Below are positions 1-7,857 of a stretch of 64,000 nt of DNA, one piece after another (position 1 is the stretch's first letter; each line of letters opens with the position of its first letter). The position numbers and the translations under genes are program-made. The stretch comes from Bifidobacterium rousetti (GTDB lineage: Bacteria; Actinomycetota; Actinomycetes; Actinomycetales; Bifidobacteriaceae): NCBI RefSeq assembly GCF_008698235.1, contig NZ_PEBH01000001.1, forward strand, positions 287,617-351,616, read 5' to 3'. The notes beneath the pieces were generated by a model that searched no databases, was not told where the DNA came from, and saw only the letters and a program-made list of their open reading frames with translations.

Positions 1-2
1 TG

Positions 3-635
3 CGCGAACGCTACCCGCACGCGCGCATCCTCGGCGTAGACAGCTCGCTCGACATGATCGCCGCCGCACGCGCCGCCCACCCCGACATCGAATTCGCGCT
101 GTGCGACGTATCTCGGGCCGAACTGCTCGACGCCCTGCCGCACGACTTCGACATCGTCTTCTCCAACGCGTGCATCCAATGGGTGCCCGACCACCCGCAC
201 CTCATTCCGAACCTCATCGGGCTGCTGCGCGAAGGCGGCACGCTCGCCGTGCAGACACCCATGAACTACGAGGAGCCCATCCACCGCATCATCGCCGGAC
301 TCGTCCACTCCCCGGAATACGCCGACCGGCTGCCCCAGCAGCGCGAGTTCTTCAACCTCACGCCGCCCGACTACTGGGAGCTCCTGCACGCGCACGCATC
401 ACGGTTCCGCATGTGGAAGACCACCTACATGCACACCCTGCCCTCGCACGAGGCCATCATGGACTGGTACCGCGGCACCGGACTGCGCCCCTACCTCCAG
501 GCGCTCGCCGACGACGCCGAACGGGCGGATTTCGAACGGCAGGTGTTCGACCGCGTTCGTAATGAGTATCCCACGCAGTCCGACGGCAGCATCATCTTCC
601 CGTTCCCGCGCTTCTTCTTCACGGCCGTCAGTTAG
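3..635 (+). CDS. tam: Trans-aconitate 2-methyltransferase, 3' part
   Basis: SAM-dependent methyltransferase that methyl-esterifies trans-aconitate, a spontaneous by-product that inhibits the citric acid cycle. The gene enters from the left edge, so the N-terminus with the glycine-rich SAM motif I is missing; the frame is open from base 3. Visible are the post-I acidic loop (LGVDSSLDMI), the family stretch NACIQWVPDHPHLIPNL and the C-terminal TTYMHTLPSHEAIMDWYRG, ending FPRFFFTAVS. The length and motif order match the C-terminal five-sixths of the E. coli Tam family. A strong hairpin follows 40 bases downstream. Confidence 0.85.
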   Translation, partial: RERYPHARILGVDSSLDMIAAARAAHPDIEFALCDVSRAELLDALPHDFDIVFSNACIQWVPDHPHLIPNLIGLLREGGTLAVQTPMNYEEPIHRIIAGLVHSPEYADRLPQQREFFNLTPPDYWELLHAHASRFRMWKTTYMHTLPSHEAIMDWYRGTGLRPYLQALADDAERADFERQVFDRVRNEYPTQSDGSIIFPFPRFFFTAVS

Positions 636-675
636 CCATACGGCGTCGCCGTCCCTCGTCCGGCTCTAGGCCTTC

Positions 676-720
676 CGAGAGAAGCCGTCGCTGGCGGATA
701 CTCAGCGACGGCTTCTCTCG
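676..720. terminator. 17-bp perfect inverted repeat after tam
   Basis: Arms 676-692 and 704-720 (CGAGAGAAGCCGTCGCT and its complement) enclose an 11-base loop. No T-tract follows on either strand, so it is a strong RNA hairpin of terminator type but not a textbook intrinsic terminator. Confidence 0.6.
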
Positions 721-810
721 AAGACGCCCCTGTTCTCGAGAAACACCCTCGCTTGGCGCGTCCCGCGTCAGATTCTCTCGAAATGCGTGACGTCGGGTTG
801 TCCAGTGCCT

Positions 811-852
811 CCATATAGTTACCAATGGTCATTATCTTTGGTAAGTATATGG
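811..852. promoter_or_regulatory. Large palindromic operator ahead of the marR-exporter operon
   Basis: Two 15-base arms, CCATATAGTTACCAA (811-825) and TTGGTAAGTATATGG (838-852), are perfect complements except for one central G opposite G. They sit just upstream of a MarR gene, and the right arm runs into its ribosome binding site (GGAGG at 851-855). Palindromes of this kind are typical MarR autoregulatory operators. The AT-rich middle (ATTATC) probably includes the promoter -10 region. Binding by the adjacent MarR protein is inferred. Confidence 0.75.
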
Positions 853-861
853 AGGCTGCTG

Positions 862-1419
862 ATGGACGATCCGAACACGCGGCCGGCATCCGAAAGGCTG
901 TCGGCCGCATACGTGCGGCTGCTGCTGGACGCCTGCTGGAAGGCGAAAAGCGTCACCGAGCTCATGCCCGAACTACCCAAAGGCATGAAACCGCGCTACG
1001 TACACGTCATCGACGCGGTCTGGCACATCAACGAGCCCTGCGGACAGCGCACACCCAAGGCGCGCGTGGGCGACGTGAGCGCCTTCCTCGGCGTCACCAC
1101 ACCCAGCGTCACCAAGCTCATCGGCGAAATGTCCAACCGAGGCCTGCTCGTCAAACACGCGGACGACACCGACCGTCGCGCGGTCACGCTCACACTCACC
1201 GAACGGGGACTCGCCATCCGCAAGGCGTATGTGGCCGACTATCACGAGCATCTGGGCGAACTGCTCGCCGGCGTCACCCAGGAGGAATGCGAGACCGTGG
1301 CGCGCGTGATGAGCCGTACGCTGCGGCTCATGCGGGACGACGGATGGCAGGCGGCCGAGAACGATCGGGAGACGGACGGCCGACGAATGACGGACGGAAA
1401 GGACGACAACGAATCATGA
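862..1419 (+). CDS. MarR family transcriptional regulator
   Basis: Winged helix-turn-helix regulator of 185 residues, usually a dimeric repressor released by small phenolic or drug-like ligands. The DNA-binding part runs from about residue 68 (VGDVSAFLGVTTPSVTKLI) to the wing with the MarR signature DDTDRR near residue 105. The start at 862 is chosen for GGAGG at 851-855; upstream starts would read through the operator. Its stop overlaps the start of the exporter gene (ATGA), so the two are translationally coupled. The product most likely represses this two-gene operon by binding the palindrome at 811-852; the ligand cannot be read from sequence. Confidence 0.85.
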   Translation: MDDPNTRPASERLSAAYVRLLLDACWKAKSVTELMPELPKGMKPRYVHVIDAVWHINEPCGQRTPKARVGDVSAFLGVTTPSVTKLIGEMSNRGLLVKHADDTDRRAVTLTLTERGLAIRKAYVADYHEHLGELLAGVTQEECETVARVMSRTLRLMRDDGWQAAENDRETDGRRMTDGKDDNES

Positions 1420-2894
1420 ACGAACGAACCACGCCGCACACGCAGACGCCACGAACGCCCCGGACGACGGCCGACGCCAAACGCCCCGTCGGCGCGAAGC
1501 TCACCGTCGCCGTCATCGCGCTCGCCATCCTCACCTTCCTCGGCATCCTGTCCGAGACGTCGCTCAACATCGCCTACTCCACGCTCATGGAGGAGTTCTC
1601 GATCGGCGCGTCCGTCGTGCAATGGCTCACCACCGGCTACCTGCTGCTGTTGTCCATCGCGATTCCGAGCTCGCCGTTCATGGTGCGCCGTTTCGCCACC
1701 CGCACCCTGTTCGTCGCGGCCGTCGCGATATTCACGCTCGGCACGTTGATCGGCGCGCTCGCCGCAAGCTTCCCGATGCTGCTCGCCGCGCGTCTGGTCA
1801 TGGCGCTCGGCACCGGCATCTCGCTGCCGCTCATCACCAACATCATCCTGGAGAAGGCGCCGCTCGAACAACGAGGAGCGATGCTCGGCATCGTCAGCCT
1901 CGTCACCTGCGCCGCCCCCGCCGTGGGGCCGGTGTTCGGAGGCGTGGTCATGGAGTACCTCGACTGGCATTGGATCTTCTACACGATGCTGCCGTTCCTC
2001 GTGCTCTCGTTCGCGCTCGGCATGGCTTCGGTGCCTGAGATCCGTCATCCGGGGGACAAGGAGCACGCCTCGATCAGCGTGCCGTCGCTCATGCTGGTGG
2101 CGTTGGGCCTCGCCGGCCTCATCGTGGCGGTGAGCTTCTTCGCCGAATGGAACGGCGACTGGCGGTTCTGGGCCACGCTTGTCGCGGCCGTGGCGGTGCT
2201 CGCCGTATTCGTGGCTGTGCAGCTTCGCATGGAGCATCCGCTCATCGAGGTGCGCGTGTTCGGCTACGCGGGGTTCTCGCTCGGCATGCTCATCCTGCTC
2301 ATGGCCTCGGGCGGCGTGCTGGGATTGAACTTCCTGCTGCCGATCCTGTTGCAGCGCGGCTTCGGCCATGGCTCGCTCGTCGCGGCGCTGATCCTGCTGC
2401 CGGGCGCGGTCGTCGGCGCCATCGCGGCCCCGATGATCGGCGGCGCGTTGAAGAGCCACTTCCCGCCGAAGTTCATCCTGTGCGGATTCGTCGGCGTCAC
2501 CGTGACGGACATCGCGCTCATCGTGGGGCACGCGAACGTGTGGGTGGTGGCCGTCGCGTACGCGCTGTTCATGGCGTCCTCCGGCTTCGTGCTCGTGCCC
2601 GACCAGACCCATGCCCTGAACCAGCTGCCCGCGCGGCTCAACGCGGACGGTTCGGCCGTGATGAACACCGTCCAGCAGTTGGCCGGCGCGATCGGCACCG
2701 CCGTGGCCAGCGCCCTGATCACCAAGTTCGCCGCCTCCGCCGCGCGCTCCGGCGCCTCGCAGTCCGATTCGTATCTTGAAGGGTTCGCGTCGAGCATGTG
2801 GGTCATCGCCGGGTTGGCCGTGGCCGGCATCGTCCTCGCCGCGCTCATGTTCCGCTTCTCCACGCGCCGCCCACCCGAGATGACCGAGGTGTGA
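1416..2894 (+). CDS. MFS multidrug exporter, DHA2 (14-TM) type
   Basis: Inner-membrane proton-coupled drug exporter of 492 residues. A hydrophilic N-terminal tail of about 30 residues precedes the first helix (LTVAVIALAILTFLGILS). About fourteen hydrophobic segments follow, with the DHA2-type first-loop sequence VVQWLTTGYLLLLSIAIP and motif-C-like AAPAVGPVFGG near one third of the length. It overlaps the upstream MarR gene by four bases, the classic drug-inducible repressor-pump arrangement. The substrate is unknown. The next gene is separated by about 200 bases, so the operon probably ends here. Confidence 0.88.
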   Translation: MNERTTPHTQTPRTPRTTADAKRPVGAKLTVAVIALAILTFLGILSETSLNIAYSTLMEEFSIGASVVQWLTTGYLLLLSIAIPSSPFMVRRFATRTLFVAAVAIFTLGTLIGALAASFPMLLAARLVMALGTGISLPLITNIILEKAPLEQRGAMLGIVSLVTCAAPAVGPVFGGVVMEYLDWHWIFYTMLPFLVLSFALGMASVPEIRHPGDKEHASISVPSLMLVALGLAGLIVAVSFFAEWNGDWRFWATLVAAVAVLAVFVAVQLRMEHPLIEVRVFGYAGFSLGMLILLMASGGVLGLNFLLPILLQRGFGHGSLVAALILLPGAVVGAIAAPMIGGALKSHFPPKFILCGFVGVTVTDIALIVGHANVWVVAVAYALFMASSGFVLVPDQTHALNQLPARLNADGSAVMNTVQQLAGAIGTAVASALITKFAASAARSGASQSDSYLEGFASSMWVIAGLAVAGIVLAALMFRFSTRRPPEMTEV

Positions 2895-3101
2895 TTCCGC
2901 GCGGAACGGCATGAAAAGACCGGTCCCGGTCCCGATATTCGGTTGATTCCCAAACATGCGGGGCGTGGGCCGGCCTTCGGGCGTAGGATGAATCACCGTG
3001 CTCGCCCGTATGGGAACCCACCCGCACGTTCCCTATGCGCGCTATACGTGCGGAAACCCATGCGGCATGAATGCGAGGTAAACGCGAAGAGGGAGATGGC
3101 G

Positions 3102-3908
3102 ATGATGACGGTGGGCGTGATGGCCATGGTGGCTTTCGCCGCGGTGCTGTACGGATTGGACAAGTCGCTGGCCCCCGGCGCGGGCATCCTCGCCGTGGCC
3201 ACGCTCACCGCCGTCATGCCAGCCAAGGAGGCCACCGGCATCACGCTCATCATGGCGATCGTGGCCGACTGGAGCGCCATCTGGGCGTACCGCGGCAACG
3301 TGTCGCGTCGTTCGCTCATCCGCCTGTTCCCGTTCGTCGCCGTAGGCATCGCGGCGGGGGCCGGATTCCTGTTCGTGGCGGACAACACCGTCACGCGCCT
3401 GACGATCGGCGTGATCCTCGCGGTGTTCGTGTCGATGTACTTCCTGTCGCTCGCACGCAAACGGATGGCGGGAACGGACCGGACGACGCATGCCGGCCGG
3501 GGGCAGGCGGCGGCATCGGACTCCGACGACCATGCCGGAAACGGGAAGACGACGCTCTCCCTCGCCAAACGCGTGGTATGCGGCGCGCTCGCCGGGTTCA
3601 CCACGATGGTGGCCAACGCTGGCGGGCCGATCACGTCCATCTACTTCCTGTCCGAGAACCTGAGCGTCATGCGGTTCCTGGGCACCACCGCATGGTTCTA
3701 TCTCATCATCAATCTGGTCAAACTGCCGTTCTCCATCGGCCTGGGCATGATCACATGGACGAACTTCACGGCGATGGCGTGGACGATCCCGCTGGTGGTC
3801 GTCGCGGTGCTCTGCGGGCGTTGGGTGGCCCGGCGCGTGAGCCAGCCCATGTTCAGCATGCTCGTCTACGTACTGTCCGTCGTGGCGGTCGTCCGTCTGT
3901 TCCTGTGA
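3102..3908 (+). CDS. TauE/SafE family sulfite or sulfonate exporter-like membrane protein
   Basis: Integral membrane protein of 268 residues with about eight hydrophobic segments and the two-repeat layout of the TauE/SafE (DUF81) family, which moves sulfite, sulfoacetate or related anions. Visible family stretches are the proline-containing AVMPAKEATGITLIMAIVAD near the N-terminus and CGALAGFTTMVANAGGP in the second half. A hydrophilic loop of about 35 residues separates the halves. The start at 3102 is chosen because GAGGGA ends 7 bases upstream; ATG codons at 3096 and 3105 are alternatives. The gene stands alone and its substrate is not evident. Confidence 0.8.
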   Translation: MMTVGVMAMVAFAAVLYGLDKSLAPGAGILAVATLTAVMPAKEATGITLIMAIVADWSAIWAYRGNVSRRSLIRLFPFVAVGIAAGAGFLFVADNTVTRLTIGVILAVFVSMYFLSLARKRMAGTDRTTHAGRGQAAASDSDDHAGNGKTTLSLAKRVVCGALAGFTTMVANAGGPITSIYFLSENLSVMRFLGTTAWFYLIINLVKLPFSIGLGMITWTNFTAMAWTIPLVVVAVLCGRWVARRVSQPMFSMLVYVLSVVAVVRLFL

Positions 3909-4099
3909 GGCGTCCGCCCATGCATCGCAGGAACAAGCAGCCTTCCTTCGTCATCCACCGGACGGCCGAGCAATCGTGATTCCGCAATCGCTTTGATGGC
4001 GGGTTTCATGCGTTTCAGGTCGATATGTTTCTTTTTCAGGGCCTTCGCGTCTTGATCGAAGGCCCTGATTGTGCTGATGGCCAACGGTTCAGAGCGCAT
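3866..4099 (-). pseudogene. RelE/YafQ-like toxin, 3'-truncated remnant
   Basis: The reading frame begins at an ATG that overlaps the stop of the adjacent antitoxin (ATGCGCTCTGA), the usual toxin-antitoxin arrangement. It encodes the typical YafQ-like opening FDQDAKALKKKHIDLKRMKP. After about residue 40 similarity to the family stops, and the frame runs into low-complexity sequence antiparallel to the 3' end of the TauE gene. The catalytic core and C-terminus of a normal 90-residue toxin are absent, so the mRNA-cleaving activity should be lost. Confidence 0.65.
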
Positions 4100-4381
4100 C
4101 GAAATAACCGTCCATATCCTCGACCGTCGAGAAGGTGTGCGTGTATTCACCGTCCTTCGCCTGACGGCGTGCCTCGGCATTGCGCAGTCGCTTGACCTCC
4201 TCCTCAAGGTCACGGAAATGGCGGTAGTCGTGTTCGTGATGATGAAGTACACGGGCTCGTTGTTGCGCAGCACCGTGACGGGGACTCCGTCCGCTACTTT
4301 CGCGAATTCCGCGCTGGCGGTTCCTCGCCCGAACCGACTGATGGGGACGAGTGTGTCCACCGGAACCATCAATTGCGCCAT
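4089..4381 (-). pseudogene. RelB/Phd-like antitoxin with internal frameshift
   Basis: The first half reads MAQLMVPVDTLVPISRFGRG and continues to PVYFIIT, a Phd/RelB-type DNA-binding domain with a good ribosome binding site (GGAGG). The second half is in another frame (HDYRHFRDLEEEVKRLRN, ending YFDAL). One base appears to be missing near 4230-4240. With the base restored, the protein would be about 97 residues and would end over the toxin start. The pair is therefore a toxin-antitoxin relic with both genes damaged, unless the missing base is a sequencing error. Confidence 0.65.
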
Positions 4382-4503
4382 ATCAAACCTCCATGCTGAG
4401 AAACATGTATATTTACATGCTGTCACCATGGGGGTTGCTACATCAGGCGACTATGCGGCAATCGTGGGCATGCGTGCGATAGCACGGTGCGGGCGTCCCC
4501 GGA

Positions 4504-5114
4504 TCACTCGCGAATGGCGCAGCCCGTGGCGTATTCGGCGGCGGTGGCGACGCCGCGGTGCATGAGCGCGGTCATCACATCCGCCAGCTCCTCCTCGGGT
4601 GCATCCATGCCGGAGGCGACCCACTGCTCGAGCACCGCGCAGATCGCGCCCGACCAGAACCGCGCTGCGTAGCGTGGCCCGGTCTCCGCGGCGGAAGGCC
4701 CGTGGTTCATGTGCCGTTGCATCGCGTCCGTGATCCGTCCGCATATCCCGCTTTCAGCAACAGACGGTACTGCGGGGCGATGGCGCGCACCCCGGCGAGC
4801 AGCGCCAGCCACGCCTTATGCGTCTGGGTGATCGGGTCGTATGCGGTCAGCGTCCGGTTCACCGTCTCGATGAGACCATCCAGATATTCGGCGAGGATCG
4901 CCTCCTTCGAGGCGTAGTTGCGGTAGTAGGCGTTGCGGGAGACCCCCGCGCGCCTCGCGATGTCCGTCACGGTGATCGCGGCGAACGGCTTGGCCTCCAT
5001 GAGCTGGATGAGCGCCCCCTCGATGCACTTGCGCACGAAGGCGTTCGACTCCTCGTTGTTGCGGTGCAGGGTGGCGATGCGCCGGCTGTCAGCGTCCACG
5101 TCGCAGACCCCCAT
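4504..5114 (-). pseudogene. TetR family regulator split by a frameshift
   Basis: The N-terminal helix-turn-helix domain is intact (AITVTDIARRAGVSRNAYYR, preceded by a family-typical first helix) and continues to YRLLLKAG. It then shifts out of frame near 4745, and the ligand-binding C-terminal half (CGRITDAMQRHMNHG, ending EYATGCAIRE) continues in the next frame. Restoring one G in the run before ATATGC joins both halves into a protein of about 200 residues. The gene is divergent from a dehydrogenase gene, with a palindrome at 5191-5210 between them, so it was probably that gene's repressor. It is either inactivated or affected by a sequencing error. Confidence 0.75.
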
Positions 5115-5190
5115 GTCACATTCTCCCGTCTTCTGTCATGTCCGATGGCGGCGCGCTTGCGTCGCGGCGGCGGCTTCCATTAGCGTCAAT

Positions 5191-5210
5191 GATGTCACAC
5201 ATGTTACATC
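5191..5210. promoter_or_regulatory. Palindromic operator between tetR relic and dehydrogenase
   Basis: GATGTCACACATGTTACATC is a near-perfect dyad (half-site GATGTMACA). It lies 23 bases before the dehydrogenase start and 77 bases before the divergent TetR start, the expected place for a TetR operator controlling both. Binding is inferred from position and symmetry. Confidence 0.6.
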
Positions 5211-5232
5211 ACATCGACGAAATGACAACACC

Positions 5233-6150
5233 ATGAACGACAACACCATGACACACGCAAGGCAACGCAAGAACAGCGGGAAAAGCACGAAAACCATCCT
5301 CGTCACCGGAGCATCGGGCGGCATCGGCAAACAGACCGCACTCGCGCTGGCTCGCCAGGGGCATACCATCATCATGCACGGGCGCAACCCGAACAAGACA
5401 CGCGAGGCGCGGGACCGGATCATCGAACAAAGCAGCAACCCCAACGTGACCTGCCACATCGCCGACCTGTCGCTGATGAGCGAAGTCAAACGCTTCGCCG
5501 ACGAGATCCGCGCCAAACACGACCGGCTCGACGTGCTCATCAACAACGCCGGAGGACAATTCGGCGATACACGCGAAACCACGACGGAAGGCCACGAAAA
5601 GACATTCGCCATCAACACGCTCGCGCCATTCCTGCTCACCAACCTGCTGCTGCCCCTACTGGAACAAAGCCCATCCGCACGCATCGTGACCGTATCCAGC
5701 GAATCCTACCGGCAAGCCGGACGGCCCATGCTCGACGACATCGAACTCGAACACCACTACTCGATGACACGTGCCTACGGATCGTCGAAACTCTACGTAT
5801 GGTGGCTCATGCGACAGCTCGACGAACGACTCAAAACGGCCGGCATCACCAACATCACCGTCAACACCGTCGAACCCGGATCGGCCATCACCGGACTGCA
5901 ACGCGAATCCCTGCGCAAATCCCCGTTCATGCTGCCCCTCATCATCCTTTGGATGCCATTCATGCGCACCGCGGCACACGGCGCACGAACCAGCGTGCAC
6001 ATGGCCACCTCCCCAGAAGTCGAAGGCATTAGCGGCGGATTCTGGGGCAACCGCAAACCCAAACGCATCAACCCCAAATGGATCTCACCCGAAGGGGAGA
6101 GGCGCGTCTGGGAATACTGCGAACAGGTCTGCAAACCCTATCTCCAATAG
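5233..6150 (+). CDS. Short-chain dehydrogenase/reductase
   Basis: NAD(P)-dependent oxidoreductase of about 305 residues with a Rossmann fold. Cofactor motif TGASGGIG lies near residue 25, the structural motif NNAGG near residue 105, and the catalytic Tyr-Lys pair in YGSSK near 181-185, with the catalytic serine in TVSSESYR. The arrangement resembles the retinol-dehydrogenase/light-dependent-reductase-like branch, where the substrate is bulky and hydrophobic. The start may be 5233 or 5248; neither has a strong ribosome binding site. It is divergent from the broken TetR gene, so it may now be expressed constitutively. The substrate is unknown. Confidence 0.85.
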   Translation: MNDNTMTHARQRKNSGKSTKTILVTGASGGIGKQTALALARQGHTIIMHGRNPNKTREARDRIIEQSSNPNVTCHIADLSLMSEVKRFADEIRAKHDRLDVLINNAGGQFGDTRETTTEGHEKTFAINTLAPFLLTNLLLPLLEQSPSARIVTVSSESYRQAGRPMLDDIELEHHYSMTRAYGSSKLYVWWLMRQLDERLKTAGITNITVNTVEPGSAITGLQRESLRKSPFMLPLIILWMPFMRTAAHGARTSVHMATSPEVEGISGGFWGNRKPKRINPKWISPEGERRVWEYCEQVCKPYLQ

Positions 6151-6198
6151 CCCTGCGATAGCCCCACGCATAGCCCCGCGACACCGGCGACTCCGGCA

Positions 6199-6228
6199 TT
6201 GACTTCAAGCGCTTGAGGCCAGTAGCGT
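6199..6228 (+). promoter_or_regulatory. MerR-type promoter with palindrome in an 18-base spacer
   Basis: A -35-like TTGACT (6199-6204) and a weak -10 (TAGCGT, 6223-6228) flank the dyad CTTCAAGCGCTTGAGG (6203-6218). Extended spacers filled by a palindrome of this kind are typical of promoters activated by MerR family proteins. No MerR gene is adjacent. The site lies about 95 bases upstream of the cupin gene. Confidence 0.5.
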
Positions 6229-6320
6229 ACAAGACCGTGCATCCGGACGTGACATACACGACACGATGCACGGCCGACCACGACGCCGGCCGACACAAAG
6301 AACACAAGGAAAGGACGATC

Positions 6321-6719
6321 ATGGACAATCCAAGCGCATTCCCGATCGGGGAACCGAACGACGCCTACGCGCAGTACTTCGACGGACAAAGCTACCTGGC
6401 TGCGCTCGCCGGCGATGACCAGGTGAGCGTGGCGAACGTGACGTTCGAGGCCGGCTGCACGAACCATTGGCATGTGCATCACGGCGTTTGCCAGATCCTG
6501 CTCGCCGTGGGCGGCCGCGGCTACTACCAGATCGAAGGGCTCGATCCGGTCGAGATGAAGCCCGGCGACGTGGCCTACATCCCGCCGGAGACCAAACACT
6601 GGCACGGCGCCGCTCCCACCGAGGCGTTCGCGCACATCGCCATCATGCCGAAACGCGATGGTGCCTCCAACGAATGGCTCGAGCCCGTCGACGAGGAGGA
6701 ATACCGCAGGCTCGTGTAG
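6321..6719 (+). CDS. Small cupin-domain protein
   Basis: Single-domain cupin of 132 residues. Cupin motif 1 is visible as the metal-binding cluster HWHVHHG near residues 51-57, and motif 2 as GDVAYIPPETKHWHGA near 87-102, giving the usual His ligands for a divalent metal. Proteins of this size include quercetinase-like, carboxymuconolactone-decarboxylase-associated and redox-stress cupins; the reaction cannot be decided. The start follows AAGGAAAGG. The upstream MerR-type promoter suggests induction by redox or chemical stress. Confidence 0.8.
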   Translation: MDNPSAFPIGEPNDAYAQYFDGQSYLAALAGDDQVSVANVTFEAGCTNHWHVHHGVCQILLAVGGRGYYQIEGLDPVEMKPGDVAYIPPETKHWHGAAPTEAFAHIAIMPKRDGASNEWLEPVDEEEYRRLV

Positions 6720-6735
6720 CCTCGTGGGACATCGT

Positions 6736-7697
6736 CTATTGCAGGAACCAACGCCATGCGGGAACCACGTCGATGGTTCCCGCAGGAGTGGTGACGCTTC
6801 CCCCCCTCATCCAATGAGATAAGCGTTCCGTGCCGTAGGCCCGTATTGGACATAGCTGCCGTGAGGTTGCCTATCTCGCTGCGGAATTTATTGCTCAACG
6901 ACGGGTCCGCGAAGTCGGCGACGTTTGTGCTGTCAATGCCGGTCCGTACTGCGACCTGGATCAGTTGATATGGCTCGCCGGTCGCCTCGTCTCCGACGAC
7001 GAAGTCCACTTCCGGGCAGTTTTTGGCTGAATATGAGGCGATCGCGTTGCTTCGGTTGTCGCCGTATCGTCGTTTGAGCTCTATGAACACCGCCGTTTCC
7101 AGCCGTTGCCCGAGGTCGAGATGATTGGCGGGCGCCACGGCCAATGAGAGGCCGGGGTCGACGGAGTAGACCTTGTACGAGGATTTGGGGTTGTCGCGAA
7201 TGGAGAGGGTGAAGTCGCTCACTTTGAATAGCAGGTGCGCATCTTCAAAATCGTCCATCAGGTCATACAGCTTGGGGCCGGAGACCGGAACCTGCATGCC
7301 GCGCAGGGCTTTGATCTGGGCGTTGACGGAGAATTTGAGTCCTGTGGACCGCATGGCGTTGCGGGAAAAACGCGTGGCGACTCGCATCGAGGTGGTGCCG
7401 AATCGTTCCAGGACATCCTTGATTACGATCTCATCTGCATAGCCCTGAAGCATGCGCATGCGGTCAAGCGTGCCCATGCGCTGCACGGCGGGGAATCCTC
7501 CCACGTTGAGATATTCAACGAACGCGGATTGCAGCGGGCGCCGTGTGTTCGCGGAATACTCCCCGGCGATCCGGGTCGTCGGAATATCGTGGAACAGGCA
7601 ATACTCCTTGAAACTCAGAGGCCACATCTCCCTTGACAGGGACCGGCCGCGCAGGTTCGTGGGAATGTCCGAAGACAGCAGCTTCGATGAGGAGCCA
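6736..7697 (-). pseudogene. AAA/DUF4143 ATPase, N-terminally truncated and frameshifted
   Basis: The recognisable protein begins abruptly at GSSSKLLSSDIPTNLRGR, which in intact family members lies after the Walker A and B motifs; the ATP-binding half is therefore missing. The middle and the DUF4143 nuclease-like domain follow (MWPLSFKEYCLFH, GGFPAV, then ENCPEVDF-type KNCPEVDFVVG). At the C-terminus a run of seven G (seven C on the plus strand, about 6798-6804) puts the end out of frame; with six, the protein would end with the family-typical TPAGTIDVVPAWRWFLQ at 6736. Just upstream lies the palindrome array at 7709-7799. The gene should be inactive. Confidence 0.8.
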
Positions 7698-7708
7698 TAT
7701 ATTTCTCC

Positions 7709-7799
7709 ATCTTCTTCTGCCTGCAATGAAGATGCTATCACATCTTCATCTGTGTTCGATGAAGATTGAATTCTATCTTCATCGAACACAAACGAAGAT
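7709..7799. repeat. Three 25-bp palindromes ATCTTC-N13-GAAGAT at 33-bp spacing
   Basis: Units lie at 7709-7733, 7742-7766 and 7775-7799. Each has invariant ATCTTC and GAAGAT ends, a 13-base variable middle and an 8-base spacer, giving an exact 33-bp period. Units two and three are further linked by a 16-bp perfect inverted repeat (TGTGTTCGATGAAGAT and its complement). Read on the minus strand in the frame of the truncated ATPase, each unit gives an 11-residue repeat of form SSxxxxEDxxx. The same array with two units occurs at 15775-15832. Function unknown. Confidence 0.85.
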
Positions 7800-7857
7800 A
7801 TGGGCGCAGCTACAGTGGAAGAGGAGAGCCCGAAAGCGTGGATACTTCCGCTGGAAT

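Noticed and set aside
1242..2996. Long minus-strand frame opposite the first exporter
   Set aside because: Composition is dominated by Arg, His, Glu and Gly, as expected for an antisense shadow of a high-GC membrane-protein gene.
7709..7799. Possible CRISPR array, because of regular spacing and palindromic repeats
   Set aside because: The constant parts are only 6 bases at each end of 25-bp palindromes, spacers are 8 bases, and no cas genes are near.
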